DNA of 64,000 nt. It comes from Hyphomicrobiales bacterium (GTDB lineage Bacteria > Pseudomonadota > Alphaproteobacteria > Rhizobiales > Rhizobiaceae). Shown here piece after piece: positions 43,444 through 51,687 of the stretch. The position numbers were made by a program, and so were the translations under genes. The first letter of the stretch is position 1; every line of letters begins with the position of its first letter. The stretch covers positions 134,190-198,189 of the forward strand of contig UCKM01000005.1 of assembly GCA_900473175.1 (NCBI GenBank), read 5' to 3'. Under the pieces are notes generated by a model. The model saw only the letters and a list, made by a program, of their open reading frames with translations, made no database searches and was not told the origin of the DNA.

Positions 43444-44423
43444 CACGCGCCCCTCCCTTGCGATCCGCACCGCATGAGACTGACGCGATAGCGATAGGCT
43501 GCAATTTCCTCGACCACGACGCGGTCCCCCGCTCGGGCGCAATACAATCGATAGAAAGCGCCGATCCAGCCACGGGCGCGGAAAAACTTCTTCTGGCCGT
43601 CGAGGTCGGTCTGGACCGGGTCCGTGCCGCCCCACTCGATCGTTAGATCGCGCTTCGCCCGCGTCGCCTTGTTTGACCCGCCAATGGCGTCGGCCGGGAA
43701 GCGGTCGAAGAAAGAACGGAGGTAGATGTGGTTGTTCGCGATGTTTCCGTCGGTGATCTCCACCTCGCCGATCACGCGCCCGGTCGTCGTCTGCAAGGTT
43801 GTCATGCCCCGTGACGCCGGAGGTCGCACGGTCTGGGCGGTCGCGGTTGATGGCATCGTCTTCACCGGATCGATTACGTCCGGCTTGGCGTCATCCCACT
43901 CAATGTCGACATGCAGCTTGCGACCGCGCTGGGAGACATCGACCTTCACCGTATCGGCGCTGCCGAACCGATCCTGCCGCGAAGCGCCAACCAAAGGCAT
44001 CGCCACTTCCGGCTCGCCCATCGCGCCCCCGGCTCCGAGCTGGCTCGCGATACCATCGACGGCCGCATCGTCCAGTTCGACCCAGGTCACGGCGCCGCTC
44101 TTGTGCCGGTAAGCAACCGGTCGGTCGAGGCGGCGCACATCGGCCAGCTTCCAGGGCGTATTCCATTTCGCGACTTCGCCCGAACGGATCATATGCTCCG
44201 GAATACGGTGATGTTCGAACGTGGCGATCATCTCTTCTGGCGATAGCAGCGCGCCGGCCTCGATCAGTCTTGCCACGCCATAGACCGCCCCCGTGCCTTT
44301 GCGGATCAGTCCGAACCAACCGCGATGAGAAGCGCCGGTCGAGCGCATTTCCCAGTCCTTGGTCCCGCCAAGGATATAGCCAATCCAGGGATCGGCGATG
44401 ATCAGACCCTTGGTGATCCTCAT
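43443..44423 (-). CDS. ASCH-domain protein with possible B3-like C-terminal domain (defence)
   Basis: A 326-aa protein. Residues 1-60 fit an ASCH (PUA-like) domain: GLIIADPWIGYILGGTKDWE, where the TKDWEMR segment carries the typical K-x-x-E-x-R, then GLIRKGTGAVYGVARL. A middle segment is variable. The last 90 residues (NHIYLRSFFDRFPADAIGG, KKFFRARGWIGAFYRLYCAR, GDRVVVEEI) have the order of a B3/EcoRII-N-like DNA-binding barrel; that part is tentative. ASCH proteins bind nucleic acids, and some recognise modified bases. In an operon with a methyltransferase it could read methylation or phage base modification. Stop and start overlap those of its neighbours. Confidence 0.6.
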   Translation of the reverse strand: MRITKGLIIADPWIGYILGGTKDWEMRSTGASHRGWFGLIRKGTGAVYGVARLIEAGALLSPEEMIATFEHHRIPEHMIRSGEVAKWNTPWKLADVRRLDRPVAYRHKSGAVTWVELDDAAVDGIASQLGAGGAMGEPEVAMPLVGASRQDRFGSADTVKVDVSQRGRKLHVDIEWDDAKPDVIDPVKTMPSTATAQTVRPPASRGMTTLQTTTGRVIGEVEITDGNIANNHIYLRSFFDRFPADAIGGSNKATRAKRDLTIEWGGTDPVQTDLDGQKKFFRARGWIGAFYRLYCARAGDRVVVEEIAAYRYRVSLMRCGSQGRGA

Positions 44424-47400
44424 CGCGGCGCCTCCGCGCGCTCGAGCAGGCGCGGCAGATGAAATTGAATTGCCGTCTCGAGAAAGGACGGCTCGCGCTC
44501 GACAAGAGGGCCACGCACATAGCGCGGCTCATGGGCGAAACCGCTGGCGACAGAGACGATCGCCAGAATGAACTTCTCCGGCTCGTGCAGCGAGGTGATG
44601 ACCTCCTGCCGTGTGATCATCACGCTGTCGGCACCGTCGATGCGCCCCTTGACCTCGATGAAGCGTAGGTGCCCCGACTTCGGATCGTGCGAGGCGATGT
44701 CGTAGCCGACCTTCTGGGCCGATACGTCGACCGGCGCGTTCCCCAGTGCACGCTCGGCCGCCATGACGGCCTCCATCGCGGCAAGCTCGATCACTCTGCG
44801 TGCAGCGGGGTCTTCCGCAAAATGGTTCGGGACGCTTGGCGATTGACGCTCTTCGAGCAGGCCGCGCGGGATGACAACCATGCCACCACGGACACGCGGT
44901 GGCTGCGATGAGATGAAGCGCTCGCGCTCAAGCTGGTCCATTCGGCGCTTCTGCCGTTCGGCAAGGTCTTCGGCGCGGCGCTGGGCATTCTGCCAGTTCA
45001 CCCGCGTCTTCTTGCCAGCCCGCTCCTCTTCCTTCAGCTCGAAGGCGCGCGAGTCCCAGTAGTTGATCTCCTTCTTGAGCCGCGCGCGAACTTCCTGCTC
45101 GACCTTTTCGATCTCGGGCAGGCGCCGCGCCTTGACCTCGGCGACATGACCCTGGGCAAGCTCGACTGTAGCGAACCGAATGGCTGCTTTTTCCAGTTCT
45201 GAGGTGAGCCAGCTCTCGTCCAGGAGGTCGCGCACGCTGGCAACCTCCTCCGTCGTCGCGGGCCGGAGATTCAAGTGCGGCGCAATGCCTGCATTGACGG
45301 TGTTACCAGTCCTGTCGAGGGCCGCGAACTGGAGCCGTTGCGATATTACGTGCGGCTTACCGGCGCTGGTAACACGACCGTCCTGGACAGTGTGCTCCAG
45401 TAGGAAGATCGCCGACAGCGCGTCGCCGGCATCAGTGTCATCCACCAGGATCGCACCCTGCCGCATGATCTGCTCGTACTGCTCGCGGATCATGCTGATC
45501 ACGGCCTCGAGCAGCGGATGGCCAGGGCAGACGAAGGCTGCGACGGGCTGCTGGTTGATCTTGTCCTTCTCGAAGCAGATCCGCTCATACTGCGTCTGAA
45601 TCGGCGCACCGGTCCCGATCTGACGATCCCGCTCGCGAATACGCACCGGGACGTGTGTGATCTCCCAGCGTCCTTCCTCGCGGCGCTTGATCCGGCCACC
45701 CAGATGCTGAAACGCCTCGACAAAGAAGCTCTGGATGTGGTGCGGCTGAAGGCGCTGCGCCTCGGCGCGCTCCATTTCAAGCCGCAATTCCTCGACCCTG
45801 GCCTCGGGCATGGTGTCGTTGGTCAACGCGCGGCGCCGCAGCAGTTCGAGCAGGTTCGCCTGGTCGACCGCGCCATCGACCTGCTGGAAGAGACGCGCCT
45901 TGACCTCTTCCCTCTCGCCATACTGTATCGCCTCGAACAGCAGATCCTTGAGCGCCACGCCGTCGAAGAGTTCGCCGAGCACGTCATAGACACGACCGCC
46001 CAACGCCTCGCGCGCTGCCTCCAGCTTTTCAAGAAGCCGGGCATAAACCTCGCCCTCGCGAGTATCGGCAGCGACAAGATTCCACAGATGGCAAACCTCA
46101 GTCTGACCAATGCGGTGGATGCGGCCGAACCGCTGTTCGATCTTGTTCGGGTTCCACGGCAGGTCGTAGTTGACCATGAGGTGGCCACGCTGAAGGTTCA
46201 CGCCTTCACCGGCCGCATCATTGGCGATGAGGACAAGCATGTCCTTGTCCTGCATGAAGCGCTCGACGACCTTGCGTCGCTCCTCGCGTGACACGCCGCC
46301 GTGGATCACCTCTACGGCCTCAGGATTGCCAAGCCGCGACCGCACCTTGTCGAGCAGGTAGTGGAGCGTGTCCTTGGGTTCGGTAAAGATGATCAGCTTG
46401 CGTCGATTGCCGGCAGCATCGATCATGAGATCGTCGTCGAGAATACGATTGAGCTGAGTCCACTTCGTATCGACGCCGGAGCGAAGTACACCGAGCGCCA
46501 TCGCCTCCAGGCCCTTCAGCGTCTCGACTTCGAGGGCGAGTTGTTCGACCGTCTCGGCCGTCGTCGCGCCCGTCGAGATCAGATCCTCAAGCTCGTCGAT
46601 CTCATCCTGACCATATTCCTCGATGTTGCGCAGCATGTCGGCGTTGACTACCGATTCACCCATACCGGCCCGACGGCCTTTCGCGGCAAGGCGTGCCTCA
46701 CCCAGCTCATTCTCCAGCCGCTCGCGGCGCCGCTTGAGTGACTGGTAGATGGCGGCCGGGGACGAGGCGAGGCGCCGCTGGAGAATCTGCAAGGCGAAGC
46801 CGACATTGTTGCGCTTCTTCCCGTCACCCTCGGCGAACCGCTGCACGCGGTTCATCTCGGTGCGCACATATTCAGTGACGGCGGTGTAGAGCGCAGCCTC
46901 CCCTTCCGAGAGCTGATATTTGACGGTGCGCGCGCGCCGCTCGGGGAAGAGTGGCCGGCCATCGAATCTCAGCAGTTCCTCTTTCGTCAGCCGCCGCATC
47001 ATGTCTGCGGTGTCGGCGTAGTGGACGCCATCGCGGAACCGGCCTTCGAACCGATCTCCATCGAGCAGCGCCATGAAAAGCTGGAAATCCTCTTCCTTGC
47101 CATTGTGCGGCGTCGCCGACATCAAAAGCAGGTGCCGACATACTTGGCCGAGCTTCTGACCGACCTGATAGCGGCGGGTATATTTGACCTCGCCACCGAA
47201 ATAGGTCGCTGACATGCGATGAGCTTCGTCGCAGATGATCAGGTCCCATTCGCGGGCACTCATGAGCTTCTCTTGAAGCTCCTCATTGCGCGCGAGCACA
47301 TCGAGACGGACGATCAGCCGATCCCGGTCGCTGAACGGATTGCCCGACCGCGAGTTCTCGATCATGTCGCGAGAGAGGATATCGAATTCGAGATTGAACT

Positions 47401-47923
47401 TCTGGCCGAGTTCGTCCTGCCATTGCTCGACCAGACTACCCGGCGCGACGACGAGACAACGCTCAAGATCGCTACGCGCGATCAGCTCCTTCATCAGCAG
47501 GCCGGCCATGATCGTCTTGCCCGCGCCGGGATCATCGGCAAGGAGGAAGCGCAGCGGCTGGCGCGGCAGCATTTCGCCATAGACAGCAGAAATCTGGTGC
47601 GGCAGCGGCTCAACTAGACTCGTGTGAACCGCCAGATACGGATCGAAATAATGCGCCAGCTTGATACGGTTGGCTTCCGTCACCAGACGCAGCAGCGCGC
47701 CATCGGCGTCGAACGACCAGGGCCGCCCGTTCTGCTCGATCTCAAGACGGTGTTCGTCATCGCGATAAAGAACAGCCTCGGCCACCGCGCCATTGTGATC
47801 GCGGAAAACGACATTGATCGCCTGGTCGCCGATCCAGTCCACCGAGATGACATGCACGGGCTGCGCGGAGGCCACCCCCCGCACAGACGCGCCGTTCTTT
47901 ACATCTTCAAGCCGTGCCCCCAT
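44420..47923 (-). CDS. SNF2-type helicase with C-terminal DUF3883/PD-(D/E)XK domain (DrmD-like)
   Basis: A 1167-aa protein. Motif I DDPGAGKT (130-137) after LPHQISAVYGEML, motif II DEAH (232-235), motif III LLMSATPHNGKEED, and in the second RecA domain LVLIANDAAGEGVNLQRGHL and FGRIHRIGQ, which are SNF2/DrmD hallmarks. A long coiled-coil-like stretch follows. The last 125 residues carry KVGYDIASHD (Asp1075) and RFIEVKG (Glu1090-x-Lys1092), a PD-(D/E)XK nuclease signature within a DUF3883-like domain. It could translocate along DNA and cut it, with specificity set by methylation. In DISARM the DrmD helicase lies beside an adenine methylase, which is the closest known parallel; DUF1998 partners are lacking here. 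Confidence 0.82.
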   Translation of the reverse strand: MGARLEDVKNGASVRGVASAQPVHVISVDWIGDQAINVVFRDHNGAVAEAVLYRDDEHRLEIEQNGRPWSFDADGALLRLVTEANRIKLAHYFDPYLAVHTSLVEPLPHQISAVYGEMLPRQPLRFLLADDPGAGKTIMAGLLMKELIARSDLERCLVVAPGSLVEQWQDELGQKFNLEFDILSRDMIENSRSGNPFSDRDRLIVRLDVLARNEELQEKLMSAREWDLIICDEAHRMSATYFGGEVKYTRRYQVGQKLGQVCRHLLLMSATPHNGKEEDFQLFMALLDGDRFEGRFRDGVHYADTADMMRRLTKEELLRFDGRPLFPERRARTVKYQLSEGEAALYTAVTEYVRTEMNRVQRFAEGDGKKRNNVGFALQILQRRLASSPAAIYQSLKRRRERLENELGEARLAAKGRRAGMGESVVNADMLRNIEEYGQDEIDELEDLISTGATTAETVEQLALEVETLKGLEAMALGVLRSGVDTKWTQLNRILDDDLMIDAAGNRRKLIIFTEPKDTLHYLLDKVRSRLGNPEAVEVIHGGVSREERRKVVERFMQDKDMLVLIANDAAGEGVNLQRGHLMVNYDLPWNPNKIEQRFGRIHRIGQTEVCHLWNLVAADTREGEVYARLLEKLEAAREALGGRVYDVLGELFDGVALKDLLFEAIQYGEREEVKARLFQQVDGAVDQANLLELLRRRALTNDTMPEARVEELRLEMERAEAQRLQPHHIQSFFVEAFQHLGGRIKRREEGRWEITHVPVRIRERDRQIGTGAPIQTQYERICFEKDKINQQPVAAFVCPGHPLLEAVISMIREQYEQIMRQGAILVDDTDAGDALSAIFLLEHTVQDGRVTSAGKPHVISQRLQFAALDRTGNTVNAGIAPHLNLRPATTEEVASVRDLLDESWLTSELEKAAIRFATVELAQGHVAEVKARRLPEIEKVEQEVRARLKKEINYWDSRAFELKEEERAGKKTRVNWQNAQRRAEDLAERQKRRMDQLERERFISSQPPRVRGGMVVIPRGLLEERQSPSVPNHFAEDPAARRVIELAAMEAVMAAERALGNAPVDVSAQKVGYDIASHDPKSGHLRFIEVKGRIDGADSVMITRQEVITSLHEPEKFILAIVSVASGFAHEPRYVRGPLVEREPSFLETAIQFHLPRLLERAEAPR

Positions 47924-47945
47924 CAGTCAGCGCCCCCCGATTCAT

Positions 47946-48830
47946 TCATAGATGAAGCCCCGATTTCTGTAGCGCGGCCTCCGTTTCCTTACGGTTTATC
48001 GTAACGATATGCTGCGTATGGGCGCTCTGCTTTGAGGCATCGCCAAGAAGCCCGAGGCGCTTCAAGACATAGAAGAGCATTGCGTAGCGTACCGAAAGCA
48101 CGCTCTTGCCATGGTCCAGCCCATAATCCTTGGCGACGACTTTCTGTTGGCTCGCCGTAAGAGCCGGATGCGGCCCGACGATAACGTCGAAATAGTTATT
48201 CCAGAGCCAGTCCCGTTCGCCAGTCTCGCCAGGCTCCCCATTCGCGCCGACGTCGAGGATGCGCGGCAGCAGGAAATCCTTGAACTTGTATTCCAAGTGG
48301 CAATAGGCCCGCGCGTGCCAGCGGAAACCATCGTAACCGAAGGCGTGCGGCGTAATCCGTCGCCAGGTAGGTTCGGGCCGCAACTTGTTCATCGACTGGT
48401 AGAAGACGTCGATGGATACGCCCTCGCGGCAGGCATCAAGAATCTTCCGCAGAACCTTAATGTCGATGTCCCGCCTGGGGGTCAGCGCCACATCAGCGCT
48501 GGGAAGCGCCGCAATCCACGAGTCGTTCGCGGACACAGCCCCCTCGGCTACCGAGCGAAGCTGCGACAGATAGATGTACGGGTCCGGCTCCAGAAACCGC
48601 AGCACGAATTTTTCGGCAGCGACGTAGCGCTTGGCGCGGGGGTCATACTCCACGTTTCCGGGCGCACGCTCCTGATAGAGCGTCAAATCCTTGGAAGCCT
48701 GCGGCACCGACACACCAAACGCCTCGACAAGATCAGCCCGGTTGATCGAGCCCTCCCAAAACAGCCGAAACTCGATGAATTCGAGTCGGCGCCCCACCCC
48801 CCACTTCAGCGCCGTCGCGGCTTCTGCCAT
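47946..48830 (-). CDS. WYL-domain transcriptional regulator, BrxR/CapW-like
   Basis: A 294-aa protein. N-terminal winged helix (FRLFWEGSINRADLVEAFGV, then SVPQASKDLTLYQE), then a WYL domain (RRITPHAFGYDGFRWHARAY) and a C-terminal WCX-like extension. BrxR/CapW proteins are dimeric repressors that sit at the head of BREX, CBASS and other defence operons and bind inverted repeats in their own promoter; ligand binding may relieve repression. Here an exact 13-bp inverted repeat (48845-48857 and 48895-48907) lies just upstream, between this operon and the divergent plus-strand operon. It is first of seven genes in its operon. Confidence 0.85.
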   Translation of the reverse strand: MAEAATALKWGVGRRLEFIEFRLFWEGSINRADLVEAFGVSVPQASKDLTLYQERAPGNVEYDPRAKRYVAAEKFVLRFLEPDPYIYLSQLRSVAEGAVSANDSWIAALPSADVALTPRRDIDIKVLRKILDACREGVSIDVFYQSMNKLRPEPTWRRITPHAFGYDGFRWHARAYCHLEYKFKDFLLPRILDVGANGEPGETGERDWLWNNYFDVIVGPHPALTASQQKVVAKDYGLDHGKSVLSVRYAMLFYVLKRLGLLGDASKQSAHTQHIVTINRKETEAALQKSGLHL

Positions 48831-48844
48831 GTACCCTGCCTCGC

Positions 48845-48907
48845 CTAATGAGGATAAAAACTATATGGACAACTCGCCATAGTCCGTGTAATTATTATCC
48901 TCATTAG
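48845..48907. promoter_or_regulatory. Bidirectional control region with perfect 13-bp inverted repeat
   Basis: CTAATGAGGATAA (48845-48857) and its exact complement TTATCCTCATTAG (48895-48907) lie 50 bp apart, centre to centre, in the 199-bp gap between divergent operons. The DNA between them is A/T-rich. On the minus strand TATAGT (5 of 6 to -10) occurs inside it; on the plus strand TGGACA, 17 bp, TAATTA is a weak promoter-like pair. The arrangement suits a BrxR-type dimer controlling both arms. The rest of the gap up to 49016 holds only the AAGGAGGG ribosome-binding site of the plus operon. Confidence 0.7.
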
Positions 48908-49029
48908 GGGGTTCCGTCAATGGTCGATCTGTCACAGTCAGCGAGGCAAAGAATGCCGCGGCACGGCTTTTTGGATCGGATCGATGGCGCGGCGCACAGC
49001 CCCAAGCAGAACCCGGAAGGAGGGCGGCC

Positions 49030-51687
49030 ATGACCATCGCACATCGATCCACCTTGGTCGTTCACGGCCGCCTCGCCATGCGGGAGAGCCGCCTTGCGGC
49101 GGGCCGTGCCGGCCAGCACGGCCTCCAGATCATGTCCTTCGAGCAAGCCGCCGTCCGGCTGGCCGGCGGTTTTGTTCGCCCGATCGATGAAGAGAGTCTG
49201 CGCGCCGCCATCCAGGCGGCGCTGTCCGCCACGCCGATGGGCGAACTGGAGAGCATCAAGACGCTGCCCGGCATGATCGATGCGGCGGCCGACACGCTGC
49301 ACAAGGCCTGGCGCGCGGGCATAGACCTTGCCGCACGCGCGGCCGATGACCATCCCCGTCTCGCCGCCATCGCACGCCTGGAGGCGGCCGTCCTCGACCG
49401 GCTTCCGGCCGGCATGCTGCGGCCTCTCGACATCGCCGCCGCCGCCACTGAGCGTCTCGCCCATGCGCCAGCGGTCCTTGGTCCGATGGAGATCGTCGGG
49501 CTCACCGAACTCTCGCCTTGCTGGCGGCCGCTACTTCAGGCGCTCACCACCCATGTCCCCGTGCAGTGGACGGCCGGCCCGAGGAGCGTTCCCGCGTGGC
49601 TGGACGGCACGGACGTCGCGATCTCGCGCGCACCGGCGCAAGCGCCGGAGATCAACGCCGCCAGCGCGGCGACGGCCTATCACGAAGCCATCGAGGCGAT
49701 GCGCTGGGCGCGAAGCCTGCTCGCGTCGGGCGTCACCCCGTCGGAGATCGCCATCGCGACCGCCTCGCCCGCCGACTATGACGATCACTTCCTGGCTCTG
49801 CGCGCCGACGCCAACATCGACCTGCACTTCGTCCACGGCGTTCGCACCGTCACCACCCGCGACGGTCAGGCCGCCGCGGCGCTGGCCGACATCGTGGTCC
49901 GCGGCTTGTCGCAATCGCGGTTGCGGCGGCTCGCAACGCTCTGCCGGGACTGTGGACATTTCGAGTCGCTGCCCGAAGGCTGGCTGCGTGTCCTGCCGAC
50001 CGATGCGCCGCTCTCGACGCCGGGCGCCTGGAACCGCCTGCTGGCCCGGTTGGCGGCGGACGACTGGCCCGATGGCGCCGACCATACCCCGGCTTTGCGC
50101 GTGGCGATCGAGACGCTGTCGAAAGGGCCAGAGGCCGCCGGCGAGATAGGAGAAGCCTTCCTCAAGGGCCGAGCCCTCGCGATCTGGCGCAAAGCGCTGC
50201 TCGCCGGCCCCGGCGCCTCGGTCGATGCGACGCTCGAGACCCTGAAGCAGGACGACGGACTGGAAGCCTGCGTCTGCGTCGCCTGGATGCCGGCCAGCGC
50301 GCTGGCGGCGTCGCCCCGCCGCTTCGTGCGGCTGCTTGGCCTCAATTCGTCCCGCTGGCCGCGCGGGATCGCCGAAGATCGGCTGATCCCGGACCATATC
50401 ATCGCGACCCCGGTGCTCGACCCGTTGCCAGTCAATCTCGCCGACCGGCGCGACTTCGAGACGATCCTCGCCACGACGGGCGATACCGTTGTCCTCTCGC
50501 GCGCGCGGCGTGACAGCGACGGACGTCTCTTGGGACGCAGCCCTCTGCTCGCCGGACATGGTGACGAGACCTATCTGCGCCGCAACGCGACGCCAGCGCA
50601 CGCCTTCAGCGAAACCGACCGCCTGATGGCCCGGCCCCAGGAATTCGCCGCCGATCCGCAAGCCGTCAGCGCGCAAGGCTGCTGGCGCGACTGGCGACAG
50701 GTTGAGATCACGTCCCACGATGGCCTCGTGCGGGCGGACCATCCGCTCGTCCTCGCCATCCTCGGCCGGACCCAGTCCGCCAGCTCGCTGCGCCGACTGT
50801 TGCGCAATCCGCTCAGCTTCGTGTGGATCTATGCTTTTGGATGGCGTGAACCGCAGAGCAGCGCCGAACCGCTCGTGCTCGACGCGCTCGGGATCGGCGA
50901 TCTTGTCCACCTGGTTCTCGACCAAGCCCTGCGCGACCTCGAAACCGGTGTCGGTCTTGCGGCCGCCGACGCGCCGACCATCGAAGCCGCAGTGGCGCGG
51001 GCCGCGCAAGTCATCGCCGCCGACTGGGAGAGCGAGCGCCCGGTTCCGCCGGCGGTCATCTGGGGGCGGACCCTCGACGACGCCCGCGTGCTGGCCAGCC
51101 GAGCTCTGTCCTATGGCGATGGCCTTCTGCCAGGCGCGCGTTCCTACGGCGAGGTTCCCTTCGGCGGCTCGCAGCCGAAATCCGACGCGCAGACGCCTTG
51201 GGATACGAGCACCCCAGTCACGATTCCCGACACTGGCTTCAACATCGCCGGCTATATCGACCGGCTCGACATCGCAGGAGACGGCAAACGCGCCCTCGTG
51301 CGCGACTATAAGACCGGACGCCCGCCGCGCGGCGACATCCGACTGAACGGCGGACGCGAGCTTCAGCGCTGCCTCTATGCGTTCGCGGTCAAGGCGCTGC
51401 TCGGCGATGACGTCGCGATCAGCGCCTCGCTGCTCTATCCACGCGATCCCGTCGATCTTCAACTCGACGAACCCGAAGCGGTGCTCGTGGAGATCACCGG
51501 CTATCTGCGCGCGGCAAGGGCGAGTCTCGCCAGCGGCGCGGCCCTGCCTGGGCCGGATACCGGAGGCGACTACGACGACCTCGCCTTCGCCCTGCCGGCC
51601 AACGCCAGCGCCACCTATTGCAAACGCAAGATGCCGGCCGCCACGGAGCGGCTCGGCGAAGTTACTCAGGTCTGGGAGGCGGAATGA
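49030..51687 (+). CDS. AddB/RecB-like PD-(D/E)XK nuclease (defence)
   Basis: An 885-aa protein. ATG at 49030 after AAGGAGGG. The body resembles the inactivated helicase-like region of AddB (RFVRLLGLNSSRWPRGIAED, TVVLSRARRDSDGR), without a Walker A motif. The C-terminal RecB-type nuclease is intact: FNIAGYIDRLDI, VRDYKTGRPP (Asp759-x-Lys761) and ELQRCLYAFAV (Gln779 to Tyr783). Only part of the Fe-S cysteine set is apparent (ATYCKRK). It should form a complex with the AddA-like protein encoded next, degrading or processing DNA ends. It heads the plus-strand defence operon under the shared control region. Context argues against the chromosomal housekeeping AddB. Confidence 0.82.
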   Translation: MTIAHRSTLVVHGRLAMRESRLAAGRAGQHGLQIMSFEQAAVRLAGGFVRPIDEESLRAAIQAALSATPMGELESIKTLPGMIDAAADTLHKAWRAGIDLAARAADDHPRLAAIARLEAAVLDRLPAGMLRPLDIAAAATERLAHAPAVLGPMEIVGLTELSPCWRPLLQALTTHVPVQWTAGPRSVPAWLDGTDVAISRAPAQAPEINAASAATAYHEAIEAMRWARSLLASGVTPSEIAIATASPADYDDHFLALRADANIDLHFVHGVRTVTTRDGQAAAALADIVVRGLSQSRLRRLATLCRDCGHFESLPEGWLRVLPTDAPLSTPGAWNRLLARLAADDWPDGADHTPALRVAIETLSKGPEAAGEIGEAFLKGRALAIWRKALLAGPGASVDATLETLKQDDGLEACVCVAWMPASALAASPRRFVRLLGLNSSRWPRGIAEDRLIPDHIIATPVLDPLPVNLADRRDFETILATTGDTVVLSRARRDSDGRLLGRSPLLAGHGDETYLRRNATPAHAFSETDRLMARPQEFAADPQAVSAQGCWRDWRQVEITSHDGLVRADHPLVLAILGRTQSASSLRRLLRNPLSFVWIYAFGWREPQSSAEPLVLDALGIGDLVHLVLDQALRDLETGVGLAAADAPTIEAAVARAAQVIAADWESERPVPPAVIWGRTLDDARVLASRALSYGDGLLPGARSYGEVPFGGSQPKSDAQTPWDTSTPVTIPDTGFNIAGYIDRLDIAGDGKRALVRDYKTGRPPRGDIRLNGGRELQRCLYAFAVKALLGDDVAISASLLYPRDPVDLQLDEPEAVLVEITGYLRAARASLASGAALPGPDTGGDYDDLAFALPANASATYCKRKMPAATERLGEVTQVWEAE

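Noticed and set aside
49531-51462. Long minus-strand open frame (643 codons) opposite the AddB-like gene
   Set aside because: It is a shadow of codon bias in high-GC DNA. The plus-strand frame has nuclease motifs, a ribosome-binding site and coupled neighbours; the minus frame has no protein-like motif.
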